From contig CACYHH010000002.1 in the NCBI GenBank assembly GCA_902774115.1, forward strand, positions 124,001-188,000: a stretch of DNA of 64,000 nucleotides, in the 5' to 3' direction. This DNA is from an uncultured Spirochaetales bacterium. GTDB lineage: Bacteria; UBP6; UBA1177. The number at the start of each line of letters is the position of its first letter. Within the stretch, counting starts at the first letter, position 1. Below the pieces are notes generated by a model. It ran no database searches, was not told where the DNA came from, and worked only from the letters and a program-made list of their open reading frames with translations. A program made the position numbers and the translations under genes. Below are positions 46,966 to 55,696 of this stretch, piece after piece.

Positions 46966-48252
46966 TTACTGCGATACAGGCTGGACGCATCTGAAACCGA
47001 GGTTGTAATAACGGTAGTTCGGGAATGCTTTGTCGCGGGCGTAAGTCGTGATTTCATCTTCAAGCGATACCCAGCTTCCGCCGCGGATTACCTTCTCCTG
47101 CGTCGGAGAATCGGAAGGTCCTATCGGATCTTCTACGACAACTCCGTCCGTTCTCTTCTGATAGTAGGAATCAAGATTGTACCACGTGTCGGTCCATTCT
47201 GCGACGTTTCCCGCCATGTTGAAGACTCCGTAAGGCGAAGTGCCTTCTTCTCCCCACATTACCGAAGTTACGTCTCCGAAAAGAGCTGTGTAGTTGACCT
47301 GTGTCGACTCGATGTTGTCGGCGGGTTCATCGTTGCCCCACGGATATTTACGCATCGTTTTTCCGCGCGCCGCCTTTTCCCACTGCGCTTCGGTCGGAAG
47401 TTTTTTGCCTGCCCACTGGCAGAAGGTAGCCGCCTGGTTGTATGAAACCCAGATGACCGGGAATCCAGCGTAAGTCGTGTTGTTGTAGTAGTTCTGGTAC
47501 ATAATCGAAGTTACGTCGTAAGGTTCCGTGCAGACTCCCGCATCTTCGCAGAGTTTGTACTGGCTGTTGGAAACTTCGTATTTGTCGATGTAGTAGGCTG
47601 AAAGTTTAACGATGTTCGTTCCTTCAGACTGTTTCATTCCTTCCTCTTCTTCGTTGAGTCCTGTCGGAGTACCTTCGGGAGCTCCGTATTCGAATTCGCC
47701 GCCGGGAATGAGGACCATTTCGGCTATACCGGCCTGGTTCGCGTCTTCCTGTTTGACCAGATCCTTCGGGAATCCGATGTGGAAGTTGCCAAGAAACTTG
47801 GTGCTTATCTTGAAAAGGTTGTTTTCAACGTCGAGTTCATAGGAATCTTCGTCAAAAACTTCGAAAGTCTGTCTGTCCATCGAGAAATAGGGCTTGAGGT
47901 CGAGCTCGTCAAGCAGATTCGGGAAATCTGCCTCTTTGTAAGGAATGACGACCGTCAGATTTTTTGCAAACTCGAACGCAGCCGGAGAAATGGAGTAGAT
48001 GTTTGTGATCGGCTTTGAAACATTCGTGAAAGCCGGAGTATCAAGTGCGTATGCGGTTATTGTCACGACATCGGTCCCTTCAGGGAGAGAACCTTCCTCA
48101 ATGTGGACTGTGACACCGTTGACACCTTTGTATGTTCCGCCTTTGTTGTCGAAATCCTGACCTATTTTTTTGTAAAGATACTCCTCTACGCCGCATGAAG
48201 AAAGAAGAATTGCGAAAAGAAGCACGGTGAAAATCTTTTTCAGTGCAGACAT
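46966..48252 (-). CDS. Lipoprotein with N-terminal beta domain and C-terminal SUMF (FGE-sulfatase) domain
   Basis: This 428-residue lipoprotein has lipobox ILLSSC then GVEEY. Residues about 40-165 form a beta domain (GVTVHIEEGSLPEGTDVVTITAYAL), reminiscent of ZU5. The SUMF fold starts at about 180: EMVLIPGGEFEYG, YYIDKYEVSNSQYKLC, PVIWVSYNQAATFCQWAGKKLPTEAQWEKAARG, YPWGNDEP, GVFNMAGNVAEWTDTWY, VIRGGSWVS and NLGFRCV. The two catalytic cysteines of true formylglycine-generating enzyme (GGSxxCxxxYC) are absent, so a binding role is likelier than sulfatase activation. Its start overlaps the stop of the upstream gene (TAATG). Confidence 0.9.
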   Translation of the reverse strand: MSALKKIFTVLLFAILLSSCGVEEYLYKKIGQDFDNKGGTYKGVNGVTVHIEEGSLPEGTDVVTITAYALDTPAFTNVSKPITNIYSISPAAFEFAKNLTVVIPYKEADFPNLLDELDLKPYFSMDRQTFEVFDEDSYELDVENNLFKISTKFLGNFHIGFPKDLVKQEDANQAGIAEMVLIPGGEFEYGAPEGTPTGLNEEEEGMKQSEGTNIVKLSAYYIDKYEVSNSQYKLCEDAGVCTEPYDVTSIMYQNYYNNTTYAGFPVIWVSYNQAATFCQWAGKKLPTEAQWEKAARGKTMRKYPWGNDEPADNIESTQVNYTALFGDVTSVMWGEEGTSPYGVFNMAGNVAEWTDTWYNLDSYYQKRTDGVVVEDPIGPSDSPTQEKVIRGGSWVSLEDEITTYARDKAFPNYRYYNLGFRCVQPVSQ

Positions 48253-49580
48253 TATTCACCTCCTATTACGGAAATTGAACAGCCGGAAGCCGATGTTCCG
48301 ATTTCCCAGCGCGGTTCGTCGCCTTCGATGACCTGAGTCCACTGAGTGTCGTTTTCGCTGCTGTAGCCGAAAAGCGAAACTTTCGTGACGGGTTCTACAG
48401 GATCGTTGCTGTAAATCGTGACAACGCCTTTCTGGGTGCCGACATCGTAAGGTTTGAAAAATACCGTGACCGCCGCTTTTTCACCGGGTGCGATGTTCAG
48501 CGTGTCGGGAATTACGATAAAATTGGAGTCGTCGGATACGACTTTCGCTTCCATTGCTCTCGTTCCGATGTTTTCAACGTCGAATTCCCAATAATCCTCG
48601 TCGCCCGGCATTGTATCGGCGAATTTGTGTGCTCTGTTCTCCATGAAAATAGCAGGAAAGTCGAATTTGACTTCCTGAGAATTGTATCTCCAGAGCTTTT
48701 CCTCGCGCAAAGGCTCGATGTTTATAGGAATCGGGAACTGAAGTTCGAGAATCCTGATCGTGATCGTAATGGTTAAAGTGATTACGATATTGTAGTAAAC
48801 TTTCGACTCGTAGAAAACCGGAATCACCATAACTGTTCCTACAACCGGCGGATCTATAACGAGATACTGGTTGTCAGAGAAAACGCTTCTTTCCTGTTTT
48901 TCGTCAATGCCTATTCTGCTGCCGAACATTTCGACAAACATTTTGCCGTCAAGCTCGAAGTTGAAGTGGACAAGGCTGCAGAGATCGCCGACAACAGGTA
49001 TTGAAAGACCGCAGCTACCGCCTACCATATCCGCAAGAGTTCCTTCGTAAATCTGGAAGTGGTCTACGCTGTCTTCCATTGAAACAGGATTGTCAACGTT
49101 TCCGTCAAGAAGGAAGGGCTGGAAAGTTTTTGCATCTTCGAAGCTGAGGTCAAAATTGAGCCATTTACTGAGTTCGTGTTCCTGTTTGTCTCCGTAGCAG
49201 TTTTTATATTTTGCTTCCATGTTGATACCGTAGAACATGTCGGCGTGACCTCCGTCGGGATTTCCTTCGAAGTATACTTTGACGGCTTCAGGCCACTGCG
49301 CCTTGGATTTTCCCGTCATCTTCGTTCCCATTTCGGCGCCGTATTCAACATTGAAGAGAAGCGCTAACGGCATTAGTCCTCCGCAGTCTGACGGAAGCCA
49401 GTCTCCGGTTCCCCATTTTTTGTGTTCAACAAGCACATCACGGTATTCGAATTCGATTTCATCCGAATACTGCTCGTCGTAAACGCGCCATTCGTCTCCG
49501 TTCGGAACGATTTCCGCATTTGTCGGAAGAACCGCAAGAAGCAGAGCCGACAAAAACAATGAATCAAAGATTTTCTTCAT
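48252..49580 (-). CDS. Secreted protein with choice-of-anchor D-like domain
   Basis: This 442-residue secreted protein has a signal peptide (MKKIFDSLFLSALLLAVLPTNA) and no lipobox. Residues about 25-310 are a beta-rich region with Trp/Tyr-rich strands and a very hydrophobic strand run (VYYNIVITLTITITIRILELQFPIPINI), perhaps part of a barrel or amyloid-like sheet. Residues about 325-420 match choice-of-anchor-D/MSP-like domains (YWEFDVENIGTRAMEAKVVSDDSNFIVIPDTLNIAPGEKAAVTVFFKPYDVGTQKGVVTIYSNDP). Located between the two SUMF lipoproteins in the surface cluster, 19 bases after the first. Function unknown. Confidence 0.8.
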   Translation of the reverse strand: MKKIFDSLFLSALLLAVLPTNAEIVPNGDEWRVYDEQYSDEIEFEYRDVLVEHKKWGTGDWLPSDCGGLMPLALLFNVEYGAEMGTKMTGKSKAQWPEAVKVYFEGNPDGGHADMFYGINMEAKYKNCYGDKQEHELSKWLNFDLSFEDAKTFQPFLLDGNVDNPVSMEDSVDHFQIYEGTLADMVGGSCGLSIPVVGDLCSLVHFNFELDGKMFVEMFGSRIGIDEKQERSVFSDNQYLVIDPPVVGTVMVIPVFYESKVYYNIVITLTITITIRILELQFPIPINIEPLREEKLWRYNSQEVKFDFPAIFMENRAHKFADTMPGDEDYWEFDVENIGTRAMEAKVVSDDSNFIVIPDTLNIAPGEKAAVTVFFKPYDVGTQKGVVTIYSNDPVEPVTKVSLFGYSSENDTQWTQVIEGDEPRWEIGTSASGCSISVIGGE

Positions 49581-49599
49581 CGCTTCACCTATATTTCTG

Positions 49600-52494
49600 T
49601 TATAAATCTAAATCTTTAGCGCATCTGAAGCCTATCGAGTTCGAACTGTACTGCGGGTTTACGCCGCGTCTGTAAGTCGAACGGATAAGTCTTCTCGAAG
49701 TTTTCCAGCTTCCGCCGCGGACTGTTCTCTGGTCGCCTATAGGAAGCGGAACGCCGCCCTGGAACAAGTCGGAATAGTAGAAGAATCTCGTTGAAACCCA
49801 CTCTTCCGCATTGCCTGCCATATCAAAAAGCCCGTTGGGATTCAGTGCGTCTTTTGTGCTGAATGAATCATATTTGTTGCCGTTGAAGTATCCTACCGGC
49901 GTTACATGCGGTTCCGGATAGGCAATAAGAAGGTCGTCTGCCGAAACCAGTTCTTCAAGCTCTCTGCTCGGCTCGTAAGGATCTGTGCTGCCGCGGTAGT
50001 TTGTTTTGTAAGGTATGCTGTCTCCTTCAAGGAAACTTGTTATTGTGTCAAGTATACCGCTTCCGTCTTTGCTTTTCCACGGCATATCAGGGCATTCTTT
50101 CGTGCATTCTTCTTCATCATTGGCGAAACATATACAGTCGCTGTTTGTTCTTGCCGCGTATTCCCATTCTTCTTCAGTCGGGAGACGTTTGCCGACCCAT
50201 TTGCAGTATGCGTCTGCGGCATACCAGCAGATGCTCGTTACCGGCATAAGGTCTTTCGAGCCGCTTTTGTATTTATCGCCACTGTATTTTCCGAACCACT
50301 CTTCAAGGTATTTCGTGTTGCCGTAGCACTTTTCCAAACCGCGTTCGTCATCGGTCTTCATAGCGTTTTCCGGTCTCCATATCTTGTTTTTCGGGTCGTT
50401 GAGGAATTTTTTGTACTGTGCGACCGTGACTTCGTATTTGTCGATAAAGAAATTCTTGTGCATAGCGATTCTGTGTTTCGGTTTTTCCATGACGAACGAT
50501 TCCTTGGTTTCGCTTCCCATAATGAAAGCTTTGCCGTCTGAATAAATTGAAACCATACATCCCGGAATGTCATCATCATCACAACGGCATTCATCATGGA
50601 CACAGACATTTGCTTCTGTCGGGTAGGGAACTTCCGTGTCGTCAGGATTGTCGTTGTTTTCTTCATCGTTGTTTTCGTTGAAGTAGTAGATATCCTCGCC
50701 TGAGGTGTTGATGTTGAAAATCTCGTCGGTAAAGTCGATTATAGGCTGGTCGATGCCTCTGAAAAGTTTCAGGGTGTCGGCCGGAGAGAGCTTCTTGAAG
50801 ACGAGATCGGTAACTTTCTGAAGCTGCGTCATGTAAGATTCGCTGCCGGTCGCCGTGCTGACGTCCTGAAGGAACGATTTGCTGCTTTTCGTATCGCCGG
50901 AGAACGAATTTACGATGACTTCCATAACTTTTATGTAAAGGTTGTCCTTGTAGGGATTGGTCAGGAAGGAAGCCTTCTTTGACTTCATGAAGTCGTTTAC
51001 GCGCTGTCCGATACCGCGTTCGCGGATACCTCTTGCAACGACGTTGACAGGATGACTTGCAAGTCCCTTGTTGACCGTTTTGTCATAATTCATCAGTATA
51101 TTCAGGAAGTTGTCGTTTACATCGGCTGAAATCATAACAAGCGGCAGCATTATCTGTGAGAAGTATGTCGCCCAGATCGGATCCATAGCTCTGTTGAGCA
51201 GACCTCCGCTGTTCGGAGCCGGAACGTAGCTTGCAAGAAGTCCTTCCTTGATCTCGTTGTTCTTGTATCTGAGCTGCGTTTTTTCGGTTTCGGTCGTCTC
51301 TTCAAAGTATGTCGCGATTTCCGAAGCCATTCTGTTCGGATGCCCTTCGACGATGAGTTTGTTCGTCAGGTAGTCCTCGTTGTTTACGATGTAGGTCTGA
51401 ATGAGGCTCTTAAGTGTCGGAGAGACATAGTGCGTAGGCGGAACAATGAGGACCGGCATAGCCGATTCGTCAATGCCGTTGTCAGCGATCTCCGTCGGAA
51501 GAACCGGAACGGTCGGCATTGCATCGACATAGAAATAAGCCCAGCGCGGACGTGAATTGTAGGTTTTTACGGCTGAACCGTTTTCGTTGAAATATTTTAC
51601 GAAAATCTGGTCGACTTCTTCTTCGCTCTCTTCTTTCGGAAGTTCCCTTAAGACGGAGTGATGGAATGTTTCAGTCTTGTCATCGGCAGTGACCGTGAGA
51701 TCTCTCGTGTATTTTTTCGTGCCTGCCTGTGTCGTATTTTCGCCGGAACCGGTTCCCTGATCTTCGATGTAGGAAGCTGTTTCGGTATAAAGCTCGTAAA
51801 CCGCGGCTGCGATCGCGTTCTGAACGTCAAGGTCGCCTGCTACGATGATGCTCGGCGTGATGTTGACCATCTTGTCCTTGAGTATGCGGATGAGGGTTTT
51901 CGTCGCTTTAAGACTGCGGATCCTCTCAAGAAGAGCCGCGTTGTAAAGCGGGTTGACGGTCGTCGCGATGCCCGGCTGAAGGAAAATGAGCGCCGCCGCA
52001 GTCTCGCGGACGCTGAACTCGATATGTTTTCTCTTGAAGTAGTTTTCGCCGTTTGACGGGAATACAGTGAGCATGATCGGAACATTTTTCGTTTCATCTT
52101 CGTAGTTCGTCTTAAGGATGAAAAGCGTCGTTCCGACTACGTTCGAGCGGACCCAGAAGGTTCCGTTGACGGGATCTACGTTCTGTACGAGGTTGTTTCT
52201 GCTGTACTGAACCTGAAGGTTTGCATAAGGAATGATGAAACCGTCCGGAAGGCTGACCCTGCCGTGGTAGAATATTTTGTTGGAAACATATTCGATACCG
52301 CCGAATTCCTCTTTTTCGTCGAGCGGATTTTTAGGCTCGCTGAGGTTGTTGACGCACTTCGCATCGAAACATTTTTCACCTAAATCGCAGTCTTCGAAAG
52401 AACTGCACTCGATATCGAAATGGCTGAGTTCCGGAGAACATGCCGAAAAGATGAGCAGAATCAAAGGTAAAACTTTAAAAATCGATTTTTTCAT
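49600..52494 (-). CDS. Large lipoprotein with C-terminal SUMF domain
   Basis: This 964-residue lipoprotein has lipobox LIFSAC then SPELS. A Cys-rich module ([18 protein letters not shown]) follows. Residues about 65-160 contain a carboxypeptidase-regulatory-like beta sandwich ([23 protein letters not shown]). A mostly helical region of about 450 residues of unknown type comes next, then an acidic linker ([12 protein letters not shown]). The SUMF fold runs from residue about 665: [14 protein letters not shown]-like start, [74 protein letters not shown] and SIGFRCA. The FGE catalytic cysteines are missing here too. Four bases separate it from the beta-barrel gene upstream. Confidence 0.88.
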   Translation of the reverse strand: MKKSIFKVLPLILLIFSACSPELSHFDIECSSFEDCDLGEKCFDAKCVNNLSEPKNPLDEKEEFGGIEYVSNKIFYHGRVSLPDGFIIPYANLQVQYSRNNLVQNVDPVNGTFWVRSNVVGTTLFILKTNYEDETKNVPIMLTVFPSNGENYFKRKHIEFSVRETAAALIFLQPGIATTVNPLYNAALLERIRSLKATKTLIRILKDKMVNITPSIIVAGDLDVQNAIAAAVYELYTETASYIEDQGTGSGENTTQAGTKKYTRDLTVTADDKTETFHHSVLRELPKEESEEEVDQIFVKYFNENGSAVKTYNSRPRWAYFYVDAMPTVPVLPTEIADNGIDESAMPVLIVPPTHYVSPTLKSLIQTYIVNNEDYLTNKLIVEGHPNRMASEIATYFEETTETEKTQLRYKNNEIKEGLLASYVPAPNSGGLLNRAMDPIWATYFSQIMLPLVMISADVNDNFLNILMNYDKTVNKGLASHPVNVVARGIRERGIGQRVNDFMKSKKASFLTNPYKDNLYIKVMEVIVNSFSGDTKSSKSFLQDVSTATGSESYMTQLQKVTDLVFKKLSPADTLKLFRGIDQPIIDFTDEIFNINTSGEDIYYFNENNDEENNDNPDDTEVPYPTEANVCVHDECRCDDDDIPGCMVSIYSDGKAFIMGSETKESFVMEKPKHRIAMHKNFFIDKYEVTVAQYKKFLNDPKNKIWRPENAMKTDDERGLEKCYGNTKYLEEWFGKYSGDKYKSGSKDLMPVTSICWYAADAYCKWVGKRLPTEEEWEYAARTNSDCICFANDEEECTKECPDMPWKSKDGSGILDTITSFLEGDSIPYKTNYRGSTDPYEPSRELEELVSADDLLIAYPEPHVTPVGYFNGNKYDSFSTKDALNPNGLFDMAGNAEEWVSTRFFYYSDLFQGGVPLPIGDQRTVRGGSWKTSRRLIRSTYRRGVNPQYSSNSIGFRCAKDLDL

Positions 52495-52498
52495 GTCG

Positions 52499-53587
52499 TT
52501 ACCTCATTACGTTAAACATTACGGAAAGGTGGGCTCCGCCCTGGAAAAGCTGTTCGTTGCGGTCAAAACCCTTGAAAGATCCGTACATTTTAAGATATGT
52601 GAAGTTGCCGCCGACTCCGAGAGCGATATATTCCCACACTCTGAAAAAGTAGTCTAAATTCGCCGAAACGTATGGACCGCCGAAGAAACTCAGGATTCCG
52701 TTCGGTCTTGTGCGGTCTGCGATTTTTTCGATACCGCCGATAAATCCGGCTGTAGCTGTAAGCGCGCTTCTCGTCTTGCGTGTCCTGAGACCGTGAATGT
52801 AGTATCTGAGCACTATTCCGCCGCCGTAGTAAAGGTTGTCCGTGTCGAGCGACAGCATTCTTCCTTCGATTCCGACAACTAAATCCTGAAGTGCTCTGAC
52901 GTTGAGTTTAAGGGTGTAGTTTCCGATCACGTCAAAGTTTTTGAAATCGCCGCCGCCGCCGCCGACACCGCCTGCAAGTTCGATCGAAAGCATGTAGGTA
53001 TGCCATTTTTCAAGGCGGACGTCGTCTTTCGGAACCCAGCCCTCCTTGCCGAGAAACTCAACGCGGTAGAAATCGTTGACTTCTTCGAGAACTACGAGAT
53101 CGTCCTTTTCGTAAAGCTCGAACAGCTTTTTTGAACGGACGCTTGCTTCGGTGTAAAGATAAGTCGGATTTACGACTTTCGCCAGATCCGGCTCTTTGTG
53201 CTTGTGAACGACACCTTTTTCACGTTTCTCGACGACGAAATCGTCTTCTTCAGGATCGGGATAGAGATTTTGAGAACCGCCCTGCACGAAATCGTCCTGC
53301 GGTTTTTCCGATTTTGACGATCCGGTTTTTGCGAAAGGGTCTTCTTCAGCTTTCTCTTCCTTCTCTTCGAAATCTGAACTCTCTTCTTCCGGCTGGTTTC
53401 CGCTCTCTTCCTCTTGTTCTTCAACCTCTTCCGAAGAACTTTCCTCTTCTTCGCCGGAAGATTCTTCCTCATCTTCGTCATCTTCGTCGGCTATTGCCGC
53501 ACTGATGACGGAAAAATCCGGAGCCAGCGCAAAAAGTGCGGAACAAGCGGTGAGCACACAAAAAACAATCAAAATTTTTTTCTTCAC
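52499..53587 (-). CDS. Outer-membrane beta-barrel-type protein with acidic linker and SH3-like domain
   Basis: This 362-residue secreted protein has a signal peptide ([19 protein letters not shown]). A stretch of about 75 residues, almost all Glu, Asp and Ser, follows ([20 protein letters not shown]). Residues about 135-190 are an SH3-like domain ([53 protein letters not shown]). The C-terminal 170 residues have alternating beta-strand pattern ([37 protein letters not shown]...) ending [10 protein letters not shown], as in small outer-membrane barrels. It starts with GTG after GAGGACAAA. First gene of the seven-gene leftward cluster; a candidate promoter is at 53639-53667. It may anchor or export the cluster's lipoproteins. 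Confidence 0.82.
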   Translation of the reverse strand: MKKKILIVFCVLTACSALFALAPDFSVISAAIADEDDEDEEESSGEEEESSSEEVEEQEEESGNQPEEESSDFEEKEEKAEEDPFAKTGSSKSEKPQDDFVQGGSQNLYPDPEEDDFVVEKREKGVVHKHKEPDLAKVVNPTYLYTEASVRSKKLFELYEKDDLVVLEEVNDFYRVEFLGKEGWVPKDDVRLEKWHTYMLSIELAGGVGGGGGDFKNFDVIGNYTLKLNVRALQDLVVGIEGRMLSLDTDNLYYGGGIVLRYYIHGLRTRKTRSALTATAGFIGGIEKIADRTRPNGILSFFGGPYVSANLDYFFRVWEYIALGVGGNFTYLKMYGSFKGFDRNEQLFQGGAHLSVMFNVMR

Positions 53588-53638
53588 TTTGTCCTCAATA
53601 TTTCAAAAATAACAACACCCTGCAAAATACAGACCAAA

Positions 53639-53667
53639 TATAATAATATAAAACAATTTTTTTGCAA
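53639..53667 (-). promoter_or_regulatory. Candidate promoter for the seven-gene surface cluster
   Basis: Minus-strand -35 TTGCAA (53662-53667), 17 bases, -10 ATTATA (53639-53644), within a very AT-rich segment. Alternative -10 hexamers overlap, so the exact site is uncertain. Confidence 0.4.
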
Positions 53668-53680
53668 GGAATAAAGAAAT

Positions 53681-53738
53681 GCCGCCGTGTCATCGTTACG
53701 CCGTTACGCCGTCACGTCGTTACGGCAAAGTTGGCGGC
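53681..53738. repeat. GTTACG/GTCACG interspersed repeat, locus 3
   Basis: Units CGTTACGCCGTTACGCCGTCACGTCGTTACG, in blocks (53694-53724), are flanked by inverted GCCGCC (53681-53686) and GGCGGC (53733-53738). It lies about ten bases beyond the 3' end of the aminotransferase gene. Third copy of the family in this window. Confidence 0.8.
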
Positions 53739-53749
53739 GGCGAAAAGAA

Positions 53750-54949
53750 TTATTTCTGGATTTCGAGATATTTTTCGAGACCGAGCTTGAGAACGTTCAT
53801 CGCTCTCTTGGTCTTCTCTTCGTTGAGTACGAATGCGATTCTTGCTTCGTTTCTGCCGAGTCCCGGAGTCGAGTAGAAGCCTTCCGCCGGAGCGAGCATT
53901 ACCGTTTCGCCGTTGACGTCGAAATCGGTGAGGAGCCAGATTATGAAATCTTCCGCGTTTTTGACCGGAAGTTTGATTACGATGTAGAAAGCACCGTTCG
54001 GAACTCTGTATTCAACGCCTTTCATCTCTTTGAGCGTTGCGAGGACTGCGTCTCTTCTTCTCTTGTATTCGCCGACAACAGTCTCGTAGTATTTGTCGTC
54101 GAGATCAGCCGATTTGACAGCCATCATCTGGTCGATCGTGGGCGGGCAGAGACGGGCCTGACCGTATGCCAGAGCAGCTTTCATGATTTCCTTGTTGTAG
54201 CTTACGAAAGCGCCGATCCTAGCGCCGCAGGAAGAGAATCTCTTCGAAATACTGTCCATAACGACGACTCTGTCCTTAGCCTCTTCGAAGCTGAGAAGGC
54301 TGACATGTTTTTCGCCGTTGAAAATGAATTCACGGTAAACTTCGTCCGCGAAGATGAAAAGGTCTTTTTTGATCGCGAGCTGGACGATCTTCGAAAGCTC
54401 TTCCCTCGAGTAAACCTTTCCTGTCGGGTTGTTCGGGTTGCAGATCATGACCGCTTTCGTGTTCGGGGTTACGAGCTTTTCGATCTCTTCGACAGCCGGA
54501 ATTTCCCAGTCGTTGTCGATTTTCGTCGTTATCGGAACGATTTTTACGCCGGTAGCGGTCGCAAAACCGTTGTAGTTCGTGTAGAAAGGCTCCGGAATGA
54601 GGACTTCGTCGCCTGCATCAAGACAGACTGTGTAAGCCATGATGATCGCTTCGCTGCCGCCCGTCGTTACCATGATGTTGTCACGGGTAAGCGGAATATC
54701 GTATCTTGCGTAGTATTTTACAAGCGCGTCCTGATATTCGGGAATGCCCTGACTCGGACCGTAAGCGATGACTTTTGTCTTGATTTCATTAAGAACTTTC
54801 AGCATCTCTTCGGGTGTTTCGACATCGGGCTGACCGATATTGAAGTGATAGACCGTTTTGCCTTTTGCCTTCGCGTCGTTAGCGTAAGGAGCAAGTTTTC
54901 TGATTGGTGAAAGGGGCATCGACTGGCCTCTGACGGAAATGTGTCTCAT
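53750..54949 (-). CDS. Class I/II pyridoxal-phosphate aminotransferase (aspartate aminotransferase type)
   Basis: This 399-residue cytoplasmic enzyme contains VYHFNIGQPDVETPEEML at the start. VTTGGSEAIIMAYTVCLDAGDEVLIPEPFY follows, then MICNPNNPTGKVYSREEL and IFADEVYREFIF, and the PLP lysine in VVMDSISKRFSSCGARIGAFVS. The late Arg motif is NEARIAF. This matches the Igamma aspartate aminotransferase branch; the exact amino acid is not certain. The start at 54949 follows GGAGGAAAAA; the open frame upstream (to 55495) has no coding character. It shares a 163-base intergenic region with the divergent sxtJ group. Confidence 0.93.
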   Translation of the reverse strand: MRHISVRGQSMPLSPIRKLAPYANDAKAKGKTVYHFNIGQPDVETPEEMLKVLNEIKTKVIAYGPSQGIPEYQDALVKYYARYDIPLTRDNIMVTTGGSEAIIMAYTVCLDAGDEVLIPEPFYTNYNGFATATGVKIVPITTKIDNDWEIPAVEEIEKLVTPNTKAVMICNPNNPTGKVYSREELSKIVQLAIKKDLFIFADEVYREFIFNGEKHVSLLSFEEAKDRVVVMDSISKRFSSCGARIGAFVSYNKEIMKAALAYGQARLCPPTIDQMMAVKSADLDDKYYETVVGEYKRRRDAVLATLKEMKGVEYRVPNGAFYIVIKLPVKNAEDFIIWLLTDFDVNGETVMLAPAEGFYSTPGLGRNEARIAFVLNEEKTKRAMNVLKLGLEKYLEIQK

Positions 54950-55058
54950 TTTTTCCTCCATAAAAGTTAAAAAAACAGCATCTGCGCCCTTGTAGCACTT
55001 AAAACAGCAAAAGCAAGAAAAACAAGGCATGGAAAATTGTGAGATTTGATCAAAAAAA

Positions 55059-55086
55059 TGGACGAAAAATAATTGTTGATTAAAAT
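55059..55086 (+). promoter_or_regulatory. Candidate promoter for sxtJ-DUF5989-carbamoyltransferase
   Basis: Poor -35 TGGACG (55059-55064), 16 bases, -10 TAAAAT (55081-55086). It is followed by TCAGCGG and a seven-T tract. The 18 bases from the -10 are identical to those at the folP promoter. Confidence 0.5.
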
Positions 55087-55112
55087 TCAGCGGTTTTTTT
55101 CGAAGGTGAAAA

Positions 55113-55523
55113 ATGGATACATTCAGACAGAACAAAAATTCGGTCAAAAATCCGATAACAAAAAAACAGGCAGCCGACAGCGGAATGGCGCTTGTTCTCA
55201 TTGCTCTCATCTGTTTTGCGGCGCTGAGGCACAATGCATGGCTCTGGACAGCGATGGCAATTCTTGCTGTTGATATGATTTGCCCGGTAATTTTCAAGCC
55301 TTTTGCATTTTTATGGTTCGGTCTTGCAAAAATTATGGGAACTTTCATGTCGAAAATAATGCTTGCACTTGTTTTCTTTCTCGTTGTCTTTCCGATCGGG
55401 TTCCTGAGACGGATTTCAGGTAAAGATTCGCTTCGTCTGCGCCAGTTCAGGAAAGAAAAAACTTCGGTTTTTGCTGAAAGAAACCACGAATACACCGCGT
55501 CTGACCTTGATAAACCTTATTAA
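55113..55523 (+). CDS. SxtJ-family membrane protein
   Basis: This 136-residue protein has a hydrophilic N-terminus, then three hydrophobic helices (MALVLIALICFAAL, WLWTAMAILAVDMICPVIF, IMLALVFFLVVFPIGFL). It ends with a basic tail (KDSLRLRQFRKEKTSVFAERNHEY). This layout and its place before a DUF5989 peptide and a NodU/HypF-type carbamoyltransferase fit SxtJ, first named in saxitoxin clusters but common in unrelated bacteria, function unknown. GAAGG precedes the ATG. Confidence 0.85.
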   Translation: MDTFRQNKNSVKNPITKKQAADSGMALVLIALICFAALRHNAWLWTAMAILAVDMICPVIFKPFAFLWFGLAKIMGTFMSKIMLALVFFLVVFPIGFLRRISGKDSLRLRQFRKEKTSVFAERNHEYTASDLDKPY

Positions 55524-55534
55524 AGGAGGGAAAA

Positions 55535-55684
55535 ATGGAACTTCTGAAAGATTTGTGGGAATACCTGAAAGTTCGTAAAAAATTCTGGCTTCTTCCTTCA
55601 ATAATCGTTCTTCTGCTCATCGGTCTTCTTATCGTCCTTTCAAGTTCGACTGCGATTGCACCGTTTATTTACACAATTTTTTAG
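55535..55684 (+). CDS. DUF5989 small membrane protein
   Basis: A 49-residue peptide starting MELLKDLWEYLKVRKKFWLLPSII, with one long hydrophobic helix (IIVLLLIGLLIVLSSSTAIAPFIY). The sequence matches DUF5989, the small partner of SxtJ and carbamoyltransferase genes. AGGAGGG lies just upstream, and it is eleven bases after sxtJ. Probably forms a membrane complex with its neighbours; inferred from the conserved trio. Confidence 0.9.
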   Translation: MELLKDLWEYLKVRKKFWLLPSIIVLLLIGLLIVLSSSTAIAPFIYTIF

Positions 55685-55696
55685 TTCGGGATCAAT

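Noticed and set aside
46966-52494. SUMF lipoproteins as sulfatase-activating enzymes supporting a sulfatase system
   Set aside because: The two catalytic cysteines are absent in both, and no sulfatase gene is in the window.
53750-55495. 581-residue open frame as full aminotransferase length
   Set aside because: The frame before 54949 overlaps the divergent sxtJ gene and promoter and has no homology; a strong ribosome site precedes the ATG at 54949.
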